Assembly: GCA_036873755.1 (NCBI GenBank)
Contig: JAVTVY010018736.1
Span: 1-64,000 of the forward strand
Origin: Hanleya hanleyi
Taxonomy: Eukaryota; Mollusca; Polyplacophora; Lepidopleurida; Hanleyidae
Direction: 5' to 3'
Length of the DNA: 64,000 nucleotides
Shown here: positions 58,188 through 64,000 of the stretch, piece by piece
How the letters are laid out: each line of letters starts with the position of its first letter
How positions within the stretch are numbered: position 1 is the stretch's first letter
Notes under the pieces: model-generated
The model's database searches: none
The model's input: the letters and a program-made list of their open reading frames with translations, nothing else
Told to the model about the DNA's origin: nothing
Program-made: the position numbers and the translations under genes

Positions 58188-58400
58188 CAGGAGTCAAAGG
58201 TTACTTCCAGTCATGTGACTGGCACCAGAAGTGACATCACAAAGGTGATGAGGGGGCTGCTCTTTTATAAGGGGTTTGAATACTCCTTCTCTACTACAGA
58301 CAGCTCCCTAAATATGATGGTAAATTTGTTGGAAGAAAGTGCCCGAGCAAGCGCTTATACTTGCACACGATCGACTTTCCGCTTTCGTTGAGTAGTGTTT
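58188..58400 (+). promoter_or_regulatory. Promoter-like segment with TATA box (weak)
   Basis: Downstream of the MITE is CTTTTATAAGGGG (about 58262-58274) followed 25-30 bp later by pyrimidine-rich CTCCTTCTCTACTACAG. Together with the ETS/E-box-like palindrome at 58207-58222 this looks like a core promoter or its relic. No downstream gene is recognised. Confidence 0.25.
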
Positions 58401-59399
58401 CTTTTTGATGTTACAGCATTGTTCTCAGACTGTCCCCAATTGTGTAAACCCACTAAATTCAATTTCTGACCGAGGTATACTTATATGATTGTAGGAGGTG
58501 TCTATATGCTATGATGGAAAGCAGGAACGGATGCCTCTGGAAGGTCAGTATACAGAAAATGAATGTCATATATTTTGTGATATAATCACATTACAACATT
58601 TCTAAAGGTCAACGATATGATTTTTGCAATCTTTTATTTTCATTGGGTTTATATTTATATATATGGCCCGTTTCCACTCCTGCCTATCATAAGTTTGGCA
58701 TCGATGCTGACCGATTCTAATTTGGGACAAGACAGATTCGCCGTCAAATGATTTCAATCTTGGACATCACAGATTTGACAGTATTCTGGACATTCCAATT
58801 TAGTAGGAGCATCACAATTTTGATGATTCTTATCAAAATGTCAACTTTGGACACCTAATTTGGCCATTACATTATTTGATGTGAAGCTGGATACAGACAT
58901 CAAAAAGATATTGCCGATGTGATTTTGAAAATGTACTGGAAATTGTCATTATAATACAGGCATAATGTTGATATTCTGGATTTACCAATCATATCTGTAC
59001 ATCCATATATATTCTGCATGGGCAATGAAGACGGAAACATATTGCCAGTGGTAAGCCGAGGGATTGAGCAAAATAAAAAAAAATAAAAAAAACGGATATC
59101 ACCAAGGATAATGATCGATGGGAGGAAATCACGAATGACAGTAACAATCAAACTTCTGTGATTATCACTATGAGTATCTATGCACGAAATCAGAACTGAC
59201 ATTCATGCGAATGTTTCGTGAAAAGAATTCTGTTTGCGGTAAAACCATTGTTGACAGTTGGGATGAATGTTATATTACCTTTGAAATCAGTGACAGTTGC
59301 ATTATCAAATATGTCATATGTGAATACGTTGTGCATTATGAATTCTGCTTGTGATCTTTCTCAGTGGAGGATTGAATAATGAGCAAACATGTGAGCAAT
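58401..59399. other. Presumed intron, no gene seen
   Basis: Repetitive 'TTGGACA-TCACAATTTGA' words between 58740 and 58880 suggest an old decayed tandem array. The minus-strand ORF 58900-59202 has no motif. Confidence 0.4.
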
Positions 59400-60026
59400 A
59401 TTTGTGATGAAATGTTTCATGGACATTGATGGACTTTTTTTATGTGAAATTAAAAGCACAATAGAACTTTTCTGATGTGAATGTAAAAAACACATTGGTG
59501 GAACTTTACAGATGTAGAGGTAAAAACATAATGATGGAAATTCATGGATTTAGAGGTAAAACACTGTGATGGAACTTCATAATGTCGAATGTCAACATAT
59601 GTTGATGGAACTTAACAGCATGGTGTGGAAGTGAAAAGTATGTTGATGGAACTTCACGGATGTGGAAGTCGAGAACACATTGATGAAACTTTATGAATGT
59701 GAGAGTCAAAAATGCAATGATGAAATTTAAAGGATGTAAAAGTCAAACTATATGGATGGAATTTTACAGTTGTGGAAGTCAAGAACACATTGATGGAGCT
59801 TTATGGATGTGAAAGTACAAAATTCAATGATGACATTGAAACACAGTGATGGAATATTACAAATGTGATAATTAAGAACACACTGACAGAACTTTATGCC
59901 AATTTATGGTTGTGGAGTCAGAAACACAGTGATGGAATATTACAGCTGTGAAAATTAATAACGCATTGACAGAACTTTACGGTTGTGAAAGTCAAAATGC
60001 ATTTACGATTGTGAAAGGCAGAAACA
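59400..60026 (+). repeat. Degenerate left edge of the 37-bp satellite
   Basis: Recognisable but decayed units (GATGGAACTT(A/C)A-GATGTG-AAGT) with variable spacing. Confidence 0.85.
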
Positions 60027-62590
60027 CAGTGATGGAACATTAACAGATGTGAAAGTTAAGAACACAGTGATGGAACATTACATATGTGAAAGTTAAGAAC
60101 ACAGTGATGGAACATTATAGATGTGAAACTTAAGAACACAGTGATGGAACATTATAGATGTGAAAGTTAAGAACACACTGATGGAACATTACAGATGTGA
60201 AATATAAGAACACACTGACGGAACATTACAGATGTGAAAGTTAAGAACACAGTGATGGAACATTACAGATGTGGAAGTTAAGAACACAGTGATGGAACAT
60301 TACAGATGTGAAGGCTTAAGAAAACAGTGATGGAACATTACAGATGTGAAAGTTAAGAACACAGTGATGGAACATTACAGATGTGAAAGTTAAGAACACA
60401 GTGATGGAACATTACAGATGTGGAAGTTAAGAACACAGTGATGGAACATTACAGATGTGAAAGTTAAGAACACACTGATGGAACATTACAGATGTGAAAG
60501 TTAAGAACACACTGATGGAACATTACAGATGTGAAAGTTAAGAACACAGTGATGGAACATTACAGATGTGAAAGTTAAGAACACAGTGATGGAACATTAT
60601 AGATGTGAAAGTTAAGAACACAGTGATGGAACATTACAGATGTGAAAGTTAAGAACACAGTGATGGGACATTACAGATGTGAAAGTTACGAACACACTGA
60701 CGGAACATTACAGATGTGAAAGTTAAGAACACAGTGATGGGACATTACAGATGTGAAAGTTACGAACACACTGACGGAACATTACAGATGTGAAAGTTAA
60801 GAACACAGTGATGGGACATTACAGATGTGAAAGTTACGAACACACTGACGGAACATTACAGATGTGAAAGTTAAGAACACAGTAATGGAACTTTACAGAT
60901 GTGAAAGTTAAGAACACAGTGATGGAACACTACAGATGTGAAAGTTAAGAACAGTAATGGAACATTACAGATGTGAAAGTTAAGAACTCAGTGATGGAAT
61001 ATTACAGATGTGAAAGTTAAGAACACAATGATGAAACATTACAAATTTGAAAGTTAAGAACACAGTGATGGAACACTAGTGAAAGTTAAGAACACAGTGA
61101 TGAAACATTGCTAATGTGAAAGTTAAGAACACAGTGATGGAAAATTAGTGAAAGTTAAGAACACAGTGATGGAACATTAAAATGTTAAGAGCACTCTGAT
61201 GGAACATTACTGATGTGAAAGTTAAAAACACAGTGATGGAACATTACAGATGTGAAAGTTAAGAACACAATGATGGAACAACTGAAAGTTATGAACACAG
61301 TGTTGGAACATTACAGATGTTAAGAACACAGTGATGGAACATTACAGATGTGAAAGTTAAGAACACAGTGATGGAACATTACAGATGTGGAAGTTAAGAA
61401 CACAGTGATGGAACATTACAGATGTGACAGTTAAGAACACAGTGATGGAACATTACAGATGTGAAAGTTAAGAACACGATGATGGAACATTACAGATGTG
61501 AAAGTTAAGAACACAGTGATGGAACATTACAGATGTGAAAGTTAAGAACACAGTGATGGAACATTACAGATGTGAAAGTTAAGAACACAGTGATGGAACA
61601 TTACAGATGTGAAAGTTAAGAACACAGTGATGGAACATTACAGATGTGGAAGTTAAGAACACAGTGATGGAACATTACAGATGTGAAAGTTAAGAACACA
61701 CTGATGGAACATTACAGATGTGAAAGTTAAGAACACACTGATGGAACATTACAGATGTGAAAGTTAAGAACACAGTGATGGAACATTACAGATGTGAAAG
61801 TTAAGAACACAGTGATGGAACATTATAGATGTGAAAGTTAAGAACACAGTGATGGAACATTACAGATGTGGAAGTTAAGAACACAGTGATGGAACATTAC
61901 AGATGTGACAGTTAAGAACACAGTGATGGAACATTACAGATGTGAAAGTTAAGAACACGATGATGGAACATTACAGATGTGAAAGTTAAGAACACAGTGA
62001 TGGAACATTACAGATGTGAAAGTTAAGAACATGATGATGGAACATTACAGATGTGAAAGTTAAGAACACACTGATGGAACATTACAGATGTGAAAGTTAA
62101 GAACACAGTGATGGAACATTACAGATGTGACAGTTAAGAACATGATGATGGAACATTACAGATGTGAAAGTTAAGAACACAGTGATGGAACATTACAGAT
62201 GTGAAAGTTAAGAACATGATGATGGAACATTACAGATGTGAAAGTTAAGAACATGATGATGGAACATTACAGATGTGAAAGTTAAGAACACAGTGATGGA
62301 ACTTTACAGATGTGAAAGTTAAGAACACAATGATGGAACATCACTGATGTGAAAGTTAAGAACACGGTGATGGAACATTATAGATGTGACAGTTAAGAAC
62401 ACAGTGATGGAACATTACAGATATGACAGTTAAGAACACAGTGATGGAACATTACAGATATGACAGTTGAGAACACAGTGATGGAACATTACAGATATGA
62501 CAGTTAAGAACACTGATGGAACATTACTGATGTGAAAGTTAGGAACACAGTGATGGAACATAACGGATATGAAAGTTAAGAACACATTAC
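60027..62590 (+). repeat. 37-bp satellite array, about 70 copies
   Basis: The unit is CACAGTGATGGAACATTACA plus GATGTGAAAGTTAAGAA; 'ACAGTGATGG' at 60361 recurs at 60398. Most units differ from the consensus at 0-3 positions. Higher-order structure is visible: a 74-bp dimer (GATGGGACATT with GTTACGAACACACTGACGG) repeats three times from 60661 to about 60882, and a 13-unit block repeats at an offset of 481 bp (61388 and 61869). The period is not a multiple of 3, so no coding frame persists. Confidence 0.97.
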
Positions 62591-62900
62591 AGATGTGAAA
62601 ATACAAAATGCATTGATGAATTTTACGGATGTGATGGTACAATATTCATTGATGCAATTTTACGGATGGGGAAGTCAAAGCACATTACGGATGTTGATTC
62701 TTACCTCAAGAGATCATTGATGGATATTTATGGATGTGGAAGTCAAAGATATGATGGATTTTTTTACAGATCTGAAGTTAAAAAAAACACAAGGATGGAA
62801 ATTTACGGATGTGGAAAATCAAAACCTGTTGATGAAACTTCACAGTGTGGATCTGTACAATAAATAATATTGATGGAAATTTACGGATGTGAAAACATTG
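62591..62900 (+). repeat. Degenerate right edge of the 37-bp satellite
   Basis: Decayed units (GATGAATTTTACGGATGTGA, GATGGAAATTTACGGATGTG) fade out by about 62900. ORFs 62430-62642 (-) and 62666-62863 (+) are satellite frames. Confidence 0.8.
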
Positions 62901-63758
62901 ATAGTTGAATTCCGCTACCATCATCAGTCGAACTCTCCATGTGAGTGATTGTGAATTTTATCACTGGAATATCAACATCAGTTGGGACTTAAATGGTGTA
63001 CACTTACATTCAACAATGGGAGTCCAAAGATGTACATGAATATCTACAGTGAATGTGAACAGCAATGGAACTTATGATTGTGAATTCTGGACATCGAGTC
63101 AAAAGACTTTCGATGGTACTTTACAGATATCAACTGGGATTTACCGATGTGAACGTCTACTGTTGAAAAAGCGAGACAATAAGACCTTACTCAATGGCAA
63201 TTATAAGTTGATCCTAATGGCGTTGTCAAACAAACAGAATGTATCTGTTGTGGATGTCAGTAACTCCGCAAATTGCTGACATTAATATTTTTGTGAAAAT
63301 ATCGATTGCAGCTGCTCCGATATAAGGTTATATGTTGCGGCTATCCAAATTAGATTATGTCAAAGATAGGTCCATGAATTTTATCATAACCTATTTTACG
63401 TAGGCCTACATGTAATCATGGACAGTTTTATATGCCCCAGTTCGACTTGCTATGGAAAGTATTGTACCAAACCCTGAGTCGTTATAGTGCCTGTGAAAGC
63501 TATCAGAAATCTTCGCTCTTGCATAATTTTTCCACAGGACGCAGTAAGGCCCCATAAAACGATATGCTAGTTTATCTTTTGTGATTCACAAAAAATCCTG
63601 GGTGGGCGGATGGTTTTTCTTTTATTTATTTATGTCCTTTTTACATGAACTGTACAGAATCTGATGATCGTCCCGCCCTTCTCAGTGACCTCCCTTGTCT
63701 ATGTGAGACCATTTCGTTATTTTGATGGCCTCGCTGAGCATGGATCGGCCTGCTCATT
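62901..63758. other. Spacer, no gene seen
   Basis: No gene. ORF 63049-63279 has no recognised motif and begins in satellite-like words. Confidence 0.45.
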
Positions 63759-63888
63759 CACGCTTAAAACTGAAGTGTTGAAACTTACTCGTGAAGTGTT
63801 GAAATAACCCTAGCAGTCCCTGTGGACACACTTAAAGGGTTATTTCAACACTTTACGAGTAAGTTTCAACACTTTAGTTTTAAGCGTG
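63759..63888. mobile_element. 130-bp palindromic MITE, second copy
   Basis: Same ends as 58027-58187 (CACGCTTAAAACTGAAGTG / GTTTTAAGCGTG), but about 30 bp of the inner left stem is deleted (TAACCCTAGCAGTCCCTGTGG). Flanks are TT on both sides (63757-63758 and 63889-63890). Confidence 0.9.
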
Positions 63889-64000
63889 TTGATGCCTCCA
63901 ATTTTACTTTAAATCGATTCACCCCTCCCCATAAATTCTGATATATAAAATCTTTTCATTAAATTCATATACTTTTATGCTGGAACCATCCATTTGGGAC

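Larger units (their letters stand above)
26790..64000 (+). other. Probable first intron of the nkd homologue (inference)
   Basis: No later NKD exon was recognised to the right edge. The interval lacks any other convincing multi-exon gene and consists of unique AT-rich DNA plus repeats. A first intron of at least 37 kb is the simplest reading. It would be wrong if NKD exon 2 is found within the window or if another gene starts here. Confidence 0.45.

Noticed and set aside
58134..58391. 85-codon ORF downstream of the palindromic MITE
   Set aside because: It begins inside the MITE stem and has no motif; only the promoter-like words nearby were kept as a weak feature.
60027..62590. A CRISPR array (37-bp repeats)
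   Set aside because: Repeats are head-to-tail with no unique spacers; it is a satellite in a eukaryotic intron.

Overview
The window looks like non-coding nuclear DNA from a marine mollusc, most likely a gastropod and possibly abalone-like. It is AT-rich, has no long open reading frames, and every long ORF tested by eye is broken or repeat-borne. It carries several copies of a 3' SINE-type tail (a motif like GTTGAAAGCGACGTTAAA followed by CACT repeats) that I associate with gastropod genomes. It also has one tRNA-Leu-like SINE with a Deu/Nin-DC-like core, an AGGTCA-rich tandem array, and many foldback elements. No rRNA, intact tRNA gene, operon or CRISPR array is present. Species identity is inference.

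Layout. 1-10.3 kb is a mosaic of duplicated repeats: a diverged 338/371-bp tandem triplet, a 1.2-kb segmental duplication (about 2443-4022 and 9066-10256), three copies of a 640-740-bp repeat, and a 330-bp tandem pair. Comparing copies reveals an empty/filled site for a 403-bp element with a 9-bp target duplication. 10.3-15.5 kb is mostly unique with one doubtful ORF. 15.5-19.0 kb is a large imperfect inverted repeat whose arms carry repeated CRE-type (TGACGTCA) and NRF-1-type sites; its loop holds a possible terminal exon with polyA signals. 19.5-20.0 kb is a broken P-loop ATPase relic of viral/Polinton type. 20.2-21.1 kb is a CpG-rich patch full of AACGCG motifs. 23.6 kb is the SINE.

The one protein-coding exon I recognise is at 26765-26789 (+). 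It encodes MGKLQSKH and ends in phase 1 at a strong GTGAGT donor, which is the conserved N-terminus of Naked cuticle (NKD), the Dishevelled-binding inhibitor of Wnt signalling. I could not find the downstream NKD exons (EF-hand, His-rich tail) in the window. The remaining 37 kb is therefore best read as its first intron, with one extra exon-like segment at 27863-27960. TCF/LEF-type AGATCAAAG motifs recur around this exon, which fits NKD as a Wnt feedback target.

The presumed intron holds an AGGTCA (nuclear-receptor half-site) array, a GTGGTTCCATTACTCCT minisatellite interrupted by a hairpin-bearing insertion, a TA-flanked foldback element, a 1.4-kb TIR element, two TTGAGTG-type MITEs, a 47-bp tandem repeat, and two near-palindromic MITEs. 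It also holds a 37-bp satellite of about 70 copies with higher-order structure at 60.0-62.6 kb. Apart from the NKD exon, functional claims are inferential.
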